From an uncultured Bacteroidales bacterium (lineage in GTDB: Bacteria > Bacteroidota > Bacteroidia > Bacteroidales > F082): a DNA stretch of 37,269 bases. The position numbers and the translations under genes are program-made. Location of the stretch: assembly GCA_947164955.1 (NCBI GenBank), contig CAMUYT010000007.1:1-37269 (forward strand). The letters are read 5' to 3'. This document shows, piece by piece, positions 26,756 to 34,773 of this stretch (position 1 is the stretch's first letter; each line of letters opens with the position of its first letter). A model generated the notes under the pieces. It saw nothing but the letters and a program-made list of their open reading frames with translations, had not been told where the DNA came from and made no database searches.

Positions 26756-27943
26756 ATGTTTCAAAGAGCTGAATATCATATAATAAAAAGTAGACTTGAA
26801 GAGCCGCGCAGGTTCATTCAAGTGGTGATGGGGCCACGTCAAGTGGGCAAATCCACCGTGGTAAGACAGGTTTTGGCCGACTCCACACTACCCTATTCCA
26901 TGTTTACAGCCGATGCGGTGCCCGCAAGCGACATTCATTGGATCAGTGGGATATGGGAATCCGTAAGACGGAAAATGAAAGCAGAAGGCGCTTCTGAGCA
27001 CATCCTTGTCATTGATGAGGTTCAAAAGGTGAACTCATGGAGCGAAGCAGTCAAGAAAGAATGGGATGCCGACACATTCAACGGCTTGAACATCAAGGTG
27101 GTATTGCTTGGCTCGTCGCGCGTGATGCTCGACTACGGATTGGCTGACAGTCTGATGGGACGTTTCGAGCGTATCGTCATGCCGCATTGGTCCTATACTG
27201 AAATGCGGGATGCGTTTGGCTTCAGTTTGGAACAATACATATACTTTGGAGCCTATCCAGGAGCCGCACCACTGATTTCCGACGAGAACCGATGGTTGGA
27301 CTACATCACAGGTTCCATCATTGAGGCCACCATTAACAAAGACATTTTGCAAGGGACAAAAATCATGAAACCAGCCTTGCTGCGACAGTCATTTGAGTTG
27401 GCCTCAGCCTATTCAGGGATGGAGCTATCACTGACAAAAATGATGGGACAATTACAAGACGCCGGCAACGTGACCACTTTGGCGGCTTATCTTGAGCTGT
27501 TGGGCGAAGCAGGATTGGTGCGCACACTGAGCAAATATGCCATTGATGGCGCACGAAAGCGGAATAGCGTTCCCAAATATCAAGTGTTCAACAATGCACT
27601 GAAAAGCATTTATTGCGGGAAGCATTTTGCCGAAGCGCTCGACGATTTGCGCTTGTGGGGCAGGTTGTTTGAGTCAGCCATTGGCGCTTATATCGTTAAC
27701 GGAGCGGTCGCGGGGCGTTATAAGACCTATTATTGGCGCGATGCGAAGGGGAAGGAAGTGGATTATGTGCTGGAGAAGAATGGACAGTTACTCGCCATCG
27801 AGGTGAAAAGCAATGCCGACGACAGCAATTCGGGTTTAGGAGAATTCAGAAAACAATTCCCAAACGCCAAAGCCATCATCGTAGGCGATGGCGGACTCAA
27901 AGCCGAGGATTTTTTGCAGATGAAGCCCGAAGCGCTGTTTTAG
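26756..27943 (+). CDS. AAA+ ATPase with DUF4143 C-terminal domain
   Basis: The ATG at 26756 gives 395 aa; a TTG three codons upstream is a weaker start. The Walker A motif is GPRQVGKST (26-34), Walker B is ILVIDEVQK (about 80-90), and LLGSSRVML follows. The C-terminal DUF4143 domain (about 200-395) contains YYWRDAKGKEVDYVLEKNG and IAIEVKS-type residues (AIEVKSN), a D-ExK arrangement like PD-(D/E)XK nucleases. These ATPases are very common in Bacteroidetes and archaea in many paralogues; the role is unclear and a toxin-antitoxin-like or DNA-related function has been suggested. It is a single-gene unit with a palindromic motif upstream. Confidence 0.9.
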   Translation: MFQRAEYHIIKSRLEEPRRFIQVVMGPRQVGKSTVVRQVLADSTLPYSMFTADAVPASDIHWISGIWESVRRKMKAEGASEHILVIDEVQKVNSWSEAVKKEWDADTFNGLNIKVVLLGSSRVMLDYGLADSLMGRFERIVMPHWSYTEMRDAFGFSLEQYIYFGAYPGAAPLISDENRWLDYITGSIIEATINKDILQGTKIMKPALLRQSFELASAYSGMELSLTKMMGQLQDAGNVTTLAAYLELLGEAGLVRTLSKYAIDGARKRNSVPKYQVFNNALKSIYCGKHFAEALDDLRLWGRLFESAIGAYIVNGAVAGRYKTYYWRDAKGKEVDYVLEKNGQLLAIEVKSNADDSNSGLGEFRKQFPNAKAIIVGDGGLKAEDFLQMKPEALF

Positions 27944-27990
27944 GTTATTTTCTAAATGTAGAAAGCAATACATAATCCAAAGAAATTGAT

Positions 27991-27998
27991 TAACTTTG
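27991..27998 (+). promoter_or_regulatory. -7 element of the DUF2007 gene
   Basis: TAACTTTG fits the Bacteroides -7 consensus and lies 25 nt before the ATG at 28024. Confidence 0.4.
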
Positions 27999-28023
27999 CA
28001 GCATCATCAAAAAAAGTAACGCC

Positions 28024-28266
28024 ATGGAAAACGAAATCAAACGGATCTATTCAGGCTCGGTGATCAATGCCGAGTTCATCGGCAGCGTATTGGAAGAGAA
28101 CGGCATCCAGTTCCTCATCCGCAACTTCCAGGAAGAAAGCCTCGTGGCCGGATGGGCCGCCGGCACCATCAAAGGCGACGCCTCAGTGTTCGTCTTCGCC
28201 AAGGACTACGACAAGGCGATGCTGCTGCTCGACGAGATTAATGCGGCTGAGATGGAAGGGGAATAA
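28024..28266 (+). CDS. DUF2007 small protein
   Basis: The 80-aa cytoplasmic protein matches the DUF2007 family layout (putative signal-transducing, a ferredoxin-like alpha/beta fold related to PII-like proteins). IYSGSVINAEFIGSVLEENG is followed by IQFLIRN, VFVFAKDYDKAMLLLDEI and an acidic end. The first segment is the typical strand and helix that choose between neighbouring subunits. No partner is evident. Its 3' end is duplicated about 455 nt downstream. Confidence 0.8.
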   Translation: MENEIKRIYSGSVINAEFIGSVLEENGIQFLIRNFQEESLVAGWAAGTIKGDASVFVFAKDYDKAMLLLDEINAAEMEGE

Positions 28267-28410
28267 CCGGACTCTCCCTACAAAAACATCACATAATAGA
28301 CAGGCAAATAAGTAATCCCTTCTTCGGTGAAGACCCAATTCTCATTTAATCTTTTCTATCTTTCTGGGTAACATTGAATTAACATTTTTCCTTAATAATC
28401 ATATCTAAAA

Positions 28411-28496
28411 AACACACTTTTTCCGATGATTTTGTGTGGCAGAAATACACTTTTTCCGAAAATTAGGACATTAAAAAACACATTTTTTCCGAAAAA
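28411..28496. repeat. Three motif copies spaced exactly 33 nt
   Basis: acactttttccga occurs at 28414-28426 and 28447-28459, and acattttttccga at 28480-28492. The ccga cores start at 28423, 28456 and 28489, an exact 33-nt period or about three helix turns. Sequence between copies is not conserved. It could be a set of protein-binding sites. Confidence 0.65.
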
Positions 28497-28669
28497 GAGT
28501 TAAAACTAGTATTATATTAAGGACACTTTGGATTGTTTTGGCCAAAATCCAGCCCATTAGCACCCAAGAGGTGATAGACCGAAGCCACGAGGAAGACGCT
28601 TGGAAGCATTACCGCGTCGGCAACCAGATCATTCCTTATTCAGAAGCGTTTTCGCTGAGGTTGGTGTAA
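28475..28669 (+). pseudogene. Open remnant of an unrecognised gene
   Basis: An open frame of 64 codons ends at a TAA (28667-28669) but has no ATG. Its last part (QEVIDRSHEEDAWKHYRVGN then IIPYSEAFSLRLV) looks like real protein sequence, while the first part runs through the repeats. I read it as the 3' end of a lost gene; the family is not recognised. Confidence 0.35.
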
Positions 28670-28673
28670 AACA

Positions 28674-28715
28674 ATGCAAGTGTTGGACGAGATCAATGCG
28701 GCGGAGATGGAGGGA
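28674..28715 (+). pseudogene. Duplicated 3' fragment of the DUF2007 gene
   Basis: About 42 nt encode LDEINAAEMEG after an ATG, closely matching the end of the intact gene at 28219-28260 (LLDEINAAEMEGE), with mostly silent differences. It is the tail of a second DUF2007 copy whose front has been lost. Confidence 0.7.
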
Positions 28716-28731
28716 AAAAAACAATCAATTA

Positions 28732-29067
28732 TCAATGGATTATTTCCCAAACATGAACCATAAACTCGTAATTGGTTTTACCATCGGCAAGGGCACTTTT
28801 TGCCAATTTCGGCAGCCACAGCGAAAGGCGTTCCTCAACATCTTTAACCGTCTCCGTTTCTTTTTGACCGCATCGTATCACCTTGGTGACGCTGCCTTGT
28901 ATGCTTGCTTGAACGCAATAGTCATCCTGAAAAGACTCAATGTAAATGCATGGATGGGCATAGTCATCAGCACTGTTCATGGTGATTCTGTACTCTTTGC
29001 AAGGAAACATTTCCGTCTCTTCCTTATTGACACAGGCTATATCTACTTTTGTACTAGTTTCTTTCAT
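28732..29067 (-). CDS. Hypothetical protein
   Basis: From the ATG at 29067 the protein is 111 aa; a TTG further up is less likely. It has no signal peptide or membrane helix and looks like a small mixed alpha/beta domain, with three cysteines in the first half and a helical end (EERLSLWLPKLAKSALAD). No family is recognised. It starts 33 nt after the stop of the metallophosphoesterase gene on the same strand and is likely in its transcript. Confidence 0.55.
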   Translation of the reverse strand: MKETSTKVDIACVNKEETEMFPCKEYRITMNSADDYAHPCIYIESFQDDYCVQASIQGSVTKVIRCGQKETETVKDVEERLSLWLPKLAKSALADGKTNYEFMVHVWEIIH

Positions 29068-29100
29068 AATAACATTGACATTTGGTCTCCCCAAAAAAAC

Positions 29101-29682
29101 TTAAACTTTCAAAACAGCGTAATGTCCCTTCAAACAGCTCGCACCATTCGAAAAACGAACCCTGCGGAAAACCTGATACACTTCTTCAGTATGGTGCAGG
29201 TGACCGAAAAGATGGTATCGGGGCCTGACATTCATCACACTCTTATACAGGTAATAGTCGCCATAATTGATGCCATCTTGCTCGTCCAAGATACCCAAAG
29301 GTGGCTGGTGTGTGAGCAACACGTCGGTATCGTTTGGAATGCGGCCAAACAATTCCGGAAAGTTACCCTCCAAATCGTCCTGGACAAACATGGGCACGCC
29401 GTAAAACTTGACACCATCGATGGTGATGGCGTCGTTGCAGAGATAATGCACGTCGTCGGGCAGACCTTCTAACTTGGCGCCATAAAGGCAAAAGTCGTGG
29501 TTCCCCGCAATAAAAATCTTGTGCTTATACGGCAGACCACCAAACCATTCAACGAAGTCCTTGACCTCTTCCTCGGTGCCATCCTCGGTAAAGTCGCCCG
29601 TGTGGACGATGATGTCGGCTTCGGGCAAATCAATTAACTGCTCATGTTTTCCATGAGTATCAGAGATATGTATAATTCGCAT
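29101..29682 (-). CDS. Calcineurin-like metallophosphoesterase
   Basis: The 193-aa protein carries the complete two-metal site: DTH at 8-10, GD at 29-30, GNHD at 60-63, a THQPP motif near 125, and GHLHH near 160. It is cytoplasmic and small, like the YfcE/MJ0936-type phosphodiesterases. The substrate (cyclic nucleotide, phosphoprotein or other diester) cannot be told. It lies 21 nt after the MBL-fold gene on the same strand, which suggests a shared transcript. Confidence 0.9.
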   Translation of the reverse strand: MRIIHISDTHGKHEQLIDLPEADIIVHTGDFTEDGTEEEVKDFVEWFGGLPYKHKIFIAGNHDFCLYGAKLEGLPDDVHYLCNDAITIDGVKFYGVPMFVQDDLEGNFPELFGRIPNDTDVLLTHQPPLGILDEQDGINYGDYYLYKSVMNVRPRYHLFGHLHHTEEVYQVFRRVRFSNGASCLKGHYAVLKV

Positions 29683-29703
29683 AAGTTTAAGTTGTTTTTA
29701 CAA

Positions 29704-31332
29704 TCAGATTTCTATGAGGTTGTCAAGCAATTCCTTGGAATCAATCTCGCCGTTCCAGTGTTTCATCAGCAACTCGTAGTTTAGGACAACCCATTTTTTT
29801 GCTTTTTCTATGACCTCGGCAGGTATCTCATTTTCCTCACCCTCAATCACGACAGGATTCTTGCTCAGAGTAATACTAACTGTTCTTTCCTCAGTCCATT
29901 CATACCAGCGTGTATTTTCGGTCAACATGATTCTTGGCGAAACCCCAGGATTCTTGAAAAAAGCAGTAATGACGATTGACGAAAACTTTGGCAACACATG
30001 GGTCATATAAAAGCCGAGTTCCAAATCCTCAAAACTCTTTGTGGACCTCCAAATTGATGGATCTATCAATGAATAGCGAATTCCGTCAGCAACCTCCATC
30101 ACACTATTGTTTGGAAAAAGCGGCCCAAAGTCCTCCGAATGTTCGGTGTGGATGGGGACGATTCGCTTTGGCTGAATGTGCTCAACAATCTGTTGCAGCG
30201 AGGCAATGTCGGCGTGTCCGCTGGTATGGATGTCGGGCAGTTTCTTCCTCAGTTCGGGCTTTTCCGCCAGCCAAGCTTTCATGCTATTGATTTCAGGCTT
30301 GTCCTGCTCCCAGTATTGCGCCCAGACGGAGTTGGTGAGACATACCTTCGTATCGGCAAGATGATTTTTGAGGTCGGCCAGCAGCTTCGGACGGAAAACC
30401 AACACATATTTCGACGGATTCACCCGCAAATCCTCTTGTTCCAATTTAGCCGCCCCTTTGCGCAAACCGTATACCAATTGTTCGTCTTTTTCAATCATCC
30501 TCTTCGTAAAATACCAAGGGAAATAGATTTGAAAACCGGTATATCCCTTATTTGGAATGCTTGGATGAGTTTGGTGAACAAGTTCCAAGATGTAGGCCGT
30601 GTAGGGGTCGACGCCCAAAATCCGGTTGGTCTTCAGGCATGCCTTATACAAGTCCACGATCCTGTCAATGTTTTGCGAAGAGCACCACACCAAGTGCAGG
30701 CTGTCGGGATTCGACGAGATTTGCTCGACAAACGCGTTCTCGACATCCTTTTCCGTCTTCTGCCTCGCTCCCCTACCCAGGTTGGTGCCTTCCAGAAAGA
30801 GGTAATCCACGTTTTGAGGAAGATTGGTGTACAACACGCCTTTCTTTCCATGCAGCCTGATGTCGCCGCTGTAGAGAATCCGTTTGTCGCCCACCTCAAA
30901 GAGGAACGCGCAAGCCCCAAAGGCCGAATGGTCGACGTCGTATTTCGTGACGCGGAAGTCTTTGACCGTCACCGTGTCGGCAACGGGTTGGACATCAAGA
31001 TGTTTCGTAAGGTCTTCGCCAAACACGCCCGACACTTTCATCAGGTTGGCCGTTTCCTTTGTGGCATAGACCTTGGTGCCTTCGGGGGCTTCGCGGAGCA
31101 GACCGTAGTGATCGCCGTGGTAGTGGCTGAGGAAAATGGCGTCGCAATCGCGCGTCCATTCCTTTGCGTCTACAAGGATCTTCTTTTGAACCTCAGCAGG
31201 TTGCTCCTCGAAATCCAAAGGCAGGCCACAGTCGACGAGGATTTTGGTGTTTGCCGTGGCAAGCTCCACGCAGTTCCCACCGATTTGGTGGGAACCACGG
31301 TGGATGGTGAAGGTTATGTTGTTTTGGGACAT
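29704..31332 (-). CDS. MBL-fold metallo-hydrolase, RNase J-like
   Basis: The 542-aa protein has an MBL domain with HYHGDH at 70-75 (HxHxDH), a later DVDHSAFGA histidine and SGDIRLHG aspartate, all expected zinc ligands. A middle region of about 200-380 may be a beta-CASP-like insert. HTSGHAD near 395 and IPIHTEHSEDF near 415 match the RNase J/CPSF-type motifs (HxSGHA and PxH). RNase J enzymes degrade or process RNA. The C-terminal 110 residues are extra and unrecognised. It could be an RNase or another MBL hydrolase; it lacks the usual RNase J length and context. Confidence 0.75.
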   Translation of the reverse strand: MSQNNITFTIHRGSHQIGGNCVELATANTKILVDCGLPLDFEEQPAEVQKKILVDAKEWTRDCDAIFLSHYHGDHYGLLREAPEGTKVYATKETANLMKVSGVFGEDLTKHLDVQPVADTVTVKDFRVTKYDVDHSAFGACAFLFEVGDKRILYSGDIRLHGKKGVLYTNLPQNVDYLFLEGTNLGRGARQKTEKDVENAFVEQISSNPDSLHLVWCSSQNIDRIVDLYKACLKTNRILGVDPYTAYILELVHQTHPSIPNKGYTGFQIYFPWYFTKRMIEKDEQLVYGLRKGAAKLEQEDLRVNPSKYVLVFRPKLLADLKNHLADTKVCLTNSVWAQYWEQDKPEINSMKAWLAEKPELRKKLPDIHTSGHADIASLQQIVEHIQPKRIVPIHTEHSEDFGPLFPNNSVMEVADGIRYSLIDPSIWRSTKSFEDLELGFYMTHVLPKFSSIVITAFFKNPGVSPRIMLTENTRWYEWTEERTVSITLSKNPVVIEGEENEIPAEVIEKAKKWVVLNYELLMKHWNGEIDSKELLDNLIEI

Positions 31333-31356
31333 AATGATTTTGAGTTTTCGAAAAAA

Positions 31357-32253
31357 CTAATTAAAAACACTTGGAAACATAGATATCATTTCATCTTTTG
31401 TCTTGATAAAATCATGATACAATCCATATCCCATGAATGATGAGATGTAAAACTTGCTGTTAATTGGCAGAGAATGAACTATTTGATCGAGTATCTTGCT
31501 GTAAGGATGGTAATTGGCTAGAAGAAAAACAAATTCAACATCTTGATTGATGCGAGGCTTACTATCGTTTTTTAAATATTTATCCAATCCTTTAATAAGA
31601 CCAAGCTCATGCTTTTGGATTAAAATATCTAGCATGTCTTCTGCGACCATTTGCATGTATTCAGAATTTTTCGAAATTAGCTCATAGTCGGAAATATGTT
31701 TTTGAAGACCAGCCTTGCCTTTAAATGATTTTGTTCCTTGTTTTACTTCAATCATGGTTAATTGAACCTCGTTTATTCTACGCCGAGGTGAGGGTCTCAA
31801 CCATCTAAATGCCATAATGTCAGCGCGCCCTCTAAGGGAGGCGTTTTGCCATTCTGTATCAACAATGAAATAATCAGTGTCTTGTGCATTTACAGAGAGA
31901 TTATTCTCATATACTACTCTTTGCTGTATTTCCTTTTCGCCAAGATGATTCTTTACAGTACTCACATATCTATCAATAATATGTTTTGCATTACTGATAT
32001 ACTCCTGGATTTTATGTAAATCGGGCTGTGGAATGGAGCTGAGAGAATATTGAGGATCCAATCCGTTCAATTCCCCTAAATTATTAATAGACAATAATCT
32101 ACCGCCTCTATAATAGATTTCAACGGAATTCCCACGCATTTCAAAATTAAGGTAAGGGTCTTCTTGCGCTAATACTGTAATGTCATAAAACTCCCCTTTA
32201 GGTTTAAACAATTCGAGAAAAGAACTGTCAAGGTGACGCTTATTATTCTTCAT
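31357..32253 (-). CDS. Predicted PD-(D/E)XK nuclease-like protein
   Basis: The ATG at 32253 gives 298 aa; a TTG 11 codons upstream is less likely. The middle of the protein shows GRADIMAFRW and then TMIEVKQGTKSFKGK, i.e. a D and an E-x-K spaced as in PD-(D/E)XK nucleases, with a preceding helix containing EKEIQQRVVYEN that could give the first Glu. The rest is alpha/beta and unknown. A TAATTTTG element (32291-32284, minus) precedes it. The nuclease call is from motif layout and not proven. It is AT-rich compared with the flanking MBL gene. Confidence 0.55.
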   Translation of the reverse strand: MKNNKRHLDSSFLELFKPKGEFYDITVLAQEDPYLNFEMRGNSVEIYYRGGRLLSINNLGELNGLDPQYSLSSIPQPDLHKIQEYISNAKHIIDRYVSTVKNHLGEKEIQQRVVYENNLSVNAQDTDYFIVDTEWQNASLRGRADIMAFRWLRPSPRRRINEVQLTMIEVKQGTKSFKGKAGLQKHISDYELISKNSEYMQMVAEDMLDILIQKHELGLIKGLDKYLKNDSKPRINQDVEFVFLLANYHPYSKILDQIVHSLPINSKFYISSFMGYGLYHDFIKTKDEMISMFPSVFN

Positions 32254-32283
32254 ATATCTAATATTAAAGTGTTCATAACAATG

Positions 32284-32291
32284 CAAAATTA
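32284..32291 (-). promoter_or_regulatory. -7 element of the PD-(D/E)XK-like gene
   Basis: TAATTTTG on the minus strand lies about 30 nt before the ATG at 32253 and fits the TAnnTTTG consensus. Confidence 0.4.
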
Positions 32292-32331
32292 CAAATTTCA
32301 GCCTGCAAAAATGACCCCACGCTAGAATTTT

Positions 32332-33096
32332 TCAAACCATTTCCGCTTTTAAATTGCAATTTAATGAGTTTTTATCAACCATCAAAGGTTTCCAATCATC
32401 TGGCTTATACATTATCTGCCCTTTGTATACTGTGTCAAATCCTTTTTTCTCGACTTTTCCTCTATTGTTAATGCAATGAGCAATATACTTGACATTAGAG
32501 AAGTATTGGGGGCTGACTTTTTGCAACCTTGGTTTGATACCATTTTTTATAGTTCCCGAATCCGATGATTCAATTAAATCAATGAAATAGCAAAGCATAT
32601 CCGTCCCTTCTGTCGACAACTTCAAGAAATCTTTTTCATAATTGGCATAGTTACTATCGTTGTTCTTGAATTCTATATGACAGATGGCATTGAAATTTGA
32701 ATCGTAAATTGTCAAATCGAATCTGGCCGATTCGCCCTTTTCCTCCTGTCCCGCCACTCTTGGCCGACATTTGCCTGAGTAAACCTTTTCCGAAAACACA
32801 TATTTCTTTTCAGTAGGAGTTTCAACAGAATAATGATAGTCTGTTTTTTGTTGTTCGCACTTTTTGCTAAAAAGCTCTACAAAAGTAAATCTCAGTTCTT
32901 GTTCACTTACACGCAATTTATCAGGATTGCTTTGGTTTGAAGACGAGTATTTGGGGAAAACAAGCCTGCTCCCAGAAACCACAATATCCGTTTTTTCTTT
33001 TTGCAACGAATTGTTGTAAACTTTGTCGATTTCTTTGAAAGTATCAACAATAAGTTCTTCGATAAACAATTGGTCTTTTTCTGTGTACCTTTTCAT
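32332..33096 (-). CDS. Second predicted PD-(D/E)XK-like protein
   Basis: This 254-aa protein shows SEQELRFTFVE near 85-97, ARFDLTIYDS near 125-135 and CHIEFKNND near 140-148. These fit the E, D and ExK positions of the PD-(D/E)XK fold. The rest is charged, with no membrane helix. A TAGTTTTG element (33146-33139, minus) may be its promoter. No family is recognised. Having two such proteins side by side is notable, but they are not similar in sequence outside the motif. Confidence 0.5.
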   Translation of the reverse strand: MKRYTEKDQLFIEELIVDTFKEIDKVYNNSLQKEKTDIVVSGSRLVFPKYSSSNQSNPDKLRVSEQELRFTFVELFSKKCEQQKTDYHYSVETPTEKKYVFSEKVYSGKCRPRVAGQEEKGESARFDLTIYDSNFNAICHIEFKNNDSNYANYEKDFLKLSTEGTDMLCYFIDLIESSDSGTIKNGIKPRLQKVSPQYFSNVKYIAHCINNRGKVEKKGFDTVYKGQIMYKPDDWKPLMVDKNSLNCNLKAEMV

Positions 33097-33138
33097 AGTT
33101 ATAAATTATTAAAGGGTTAAACTTCTATTTTCACCCTG

Positions 33139-33146
33139 CAAAACTA
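33139..33146 (-). promoter_or_regulatory. Possible -7 element of the second PD-(D/E)XK-like gene
   Basis: TAGTTTTG on the minus strand, 43 nt before the ATG at 33096. A -33 partner is not clear. Confidence 0.3.
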
Positions 33147-33192
33147 ACCACATTCTCGAGTATTTTAAAAACATCATCGCTTTTACCGGCAA

Positions 33193-33585
33193 TTAATAGG
33201 AAAACAGGGGCCAAATTACAGCTTGTATACTACCCATGTGTTGCTCGATTTTCGAGTCCAAATAACTGGAATCAAGTATCTTATCCAATCCACTTAAAGG
33301 AGTTTTTAGGACAAGCTGAGCTGCGGCCACACTAATGTTGAGCTTTTGGCAAAGACGCTCAGCGGCTTCATTGGCATCGCCACTTTTTCTAATTATTTCT
33401 ATCACGTTATCCGCTTTAATATTTTGGTATTGAAGGTTTTGCAATTCCACCAAAGCATTGATGTGTTTTGCCAAAGCCTCGCAGATGTCGCCGAAATTCT
33501 CGGCGACAATCTGGTCAAGGTCTGTTTCGATGAGCATGGCGGTTTGCATGTCTTGTTTCTCGATTCGGATGTTCATTGGGGTCAT
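33193..33585 (-). CDS. Hypothetical protein, third gene of the unknown operon
   Basis: I choose the ATG at 33585, which overlaps the upstream stop as ATGA and gives 130 aa; an ATG ten codons earlier would overlap by 34 nt. The protein is largely helical. The segment ERLCQKLNISVAAAQLVLKT followed by PLSGLDKI weakly resembles the helix-turn of GyrA/ParC (LxxxFxLSxxQAxAILxMxL), but without other gyrase motifs. No function is recognised. Translational coupling to the 208-aa gene suggests the two proteins act together. Confidence 0.6.
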   Translation of the reverse strand: MTPMNIRIEKQDMQTAMLIETDLDQIVAENFGDICEALAKHINALVELQNLQYQNIKADNVIEIIRKSGDANEAAERLCQKLNISVAAAQLVLKTPLSGLDKILDSSYLDSKIEQHMGSIQAVIWPLFSY

Positions 33586-34208
33586 AATAGTCCTTTTGTT
33601 GTTGCTTTTCGCCATAAATACGGAGACATACCGACTCTTTTAATCGTAAATTCAAGCGCCCTTACTTCCGTAATCGAATGATTCCCACGATTTTTTTCAA
33701 TAGCCACCATTCTCTTCAGGTTTTCACAGATTGTTTCATTTACCGTATTAAGCGTTTGGTACGGAATACCATATTTGAACTTTTTACCAATTACCATAAG
33801 ATTACCATCTGGATTAGACGTATCTACCAAAGTGGCGCATTCGTCGTTTTTGGTAAAGTCATTGGCTTGTTTGCTATACGGGAGTGTTGGGTCTTGTTCT
33901 TGTTTTATATAATACTCGCTGTGAATCACGCCCTCTTCGTTCAGAACACTAAACACAAACGAGGTTCGCTGGTACTTGCCACAGATCTTCTTCGCCGCGT
34001 CAACAGACATGTTGAATATGGCGCATGGGCGATAAAAGTTTCCGAATTTTTCCATCGCTTGAGCGCAGGCGTAGCCACTGCTCTTAAAGATTGAGAGCAG
34101 AGGACGCCTTGTATTTTGGTTGTATCGTTTAATTATCCATTGGTCATCAGGGGCGTCTGAAGCCACTACCACAATGGTCCGAATGCCGTTAAAGCTATGT
34201 TTGTTCAT
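33582..34208 (-). CDS. Hypothetical protein, second gene of the unknown operon
   Basis: The 208-aa cytoplasmic protein starts with a hydrophobic strand (TIVVVASDAPDDQW) and is mixed alpha/beta. It has no signal peptide, membrane helix or recognised motif. It starts 10 nt after the stop of the 184-aa gene and its stop overlaps the next start by 4 nt, so it is the middle of a tight three-gene operon. Confidence 0.6.
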   Translation of the reverse strand: MNKHSFNGIRTIVVVASDAPDDQWIIKRYNQNTRRPLLSIFKSSGYACAQAMEKFGNFYRPCAIFNMSVDAAKKICGKYQRTSFVFSVLNEEGVIHSEYYIKQEQDPTLPYSKQANDFTKNDECATLVDTSNPDGNLMVIGKKFKYGIPYQTLNTVNETICENLKRMVAIEKNRGNHSITEVRALEFTIKRVGMSPYLWRKATTKGLL

Positions 34209-34218
34209 TAGGTTTGAT

Positions 34219-34773
34219 TTATTGTTCCAAAAGATATTGAAAATCAGGGTCTTTTACTACTTTCTTGAACTCGGCCACCACGTTGGGCAGTTTCACGATG
34301 GGCTGGCCGAGGCGCGTGGTCACGTTGGGGTAGCGGGCCTTCACCCATTCCACCACCTGGTTGCGGACTTCGTTATCGAAGTAGAGCCTCACTTGCAGTG
34401 GCGTCTTGATTTCGGCGGCGTTGGACAAGGAGGTGTCGAGCTGGCCGTTCTCGATCGGGTTTTCCATGGTGATGCCGAGCACGTAGGGCACGATGGCGCC
34501 GATGAGCGAGCCTTTGTCGGCCTCGGGGTTCACCCCCATTTCGGTGCGGATGCCAGTCACCATTTTGCCCAGGACGATCATCCCCTCGGCGAGTCCGGCG
34601 GCGCAAATGGCGTCCATTTCGGCGACGACGGCGGGGTGGTCGGTGCCCAGCTCCGGGAAGCGGTCCCTGATTTTCATTTCGAGCTGGGTGCGGAAGGCGT
34701 CGATGTTGGCGCGGGCTTGCAGTTGCTCTTTTCTTTTTCTCTCTTGTTGCTTGTGCGATTTTTTGGTGCTCAT
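34219..34773 (-). CDS. Hypothetical protein, first gene of the unknown operon
   Basis: The 184-aa protein has a very basic N-terminus (KKSHKQQERKRKEQLQARA), which could bind nucleic acid, followed by helical segments (DHPAVVAEMDAICAAGLAEG) and a short C-terminal alpha/beta part. It is more GC-rich than its neighbours, which suggests a different origin. No family is recognised. It is followed by the 208-aa gene after 10 nt. Confidence 0.6.
   Translation of the reverse strand: MSTKKSHKQQERKRKEQLQARANIDAFRTQLEMKIRDRFPELGTDHPAVVAEMDAICAAGLAEGMIVLGKMVTGIRTEMGVNPEADKGSLIGAIVPYVLGITMENPIENGQLDTSLSNAAEIKTPLQVRLYFDNEVRNQVVEWVKARYPNVTTRLGQPIVKLPNVVAEFKKVVKDPDFQYLLEQ

Larger units (their letters stand above)
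28267..28731. other. Decayed intergenic stretch with repeats and gene remnants
   Basis: This 465-nt AT-rich interval has no intact gene. It holds three 33-nt-spaced copies of a TTTTTCCGA motif, an open stretch with no start codon and a duplicated DUF2007 tail, each listed separately. It looks like the debris of a duplication or insertion. Confidence 0.6.

Noticed and set aside
28411-28496. Possible small CRISPR array
   Set aside because: The repeated part is only about 13 nt and AT-rich, there are three copies, and no cas gene is present.
28600-29472. Plus-strand open frame across the remnant and the two minus-strand genes
   Set aside because: It runs antisense to the metallophosphoesterase, whose motifs are complete, and joins unrelated pieces.
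30139-31440. Long plus-strand open frame opposite the MBL-fold gene
   Set aside because: It is antisense to a gene with clear zinc-ligand motifs, its translation shows no domain, and its length follows from the codon use of the real gene.
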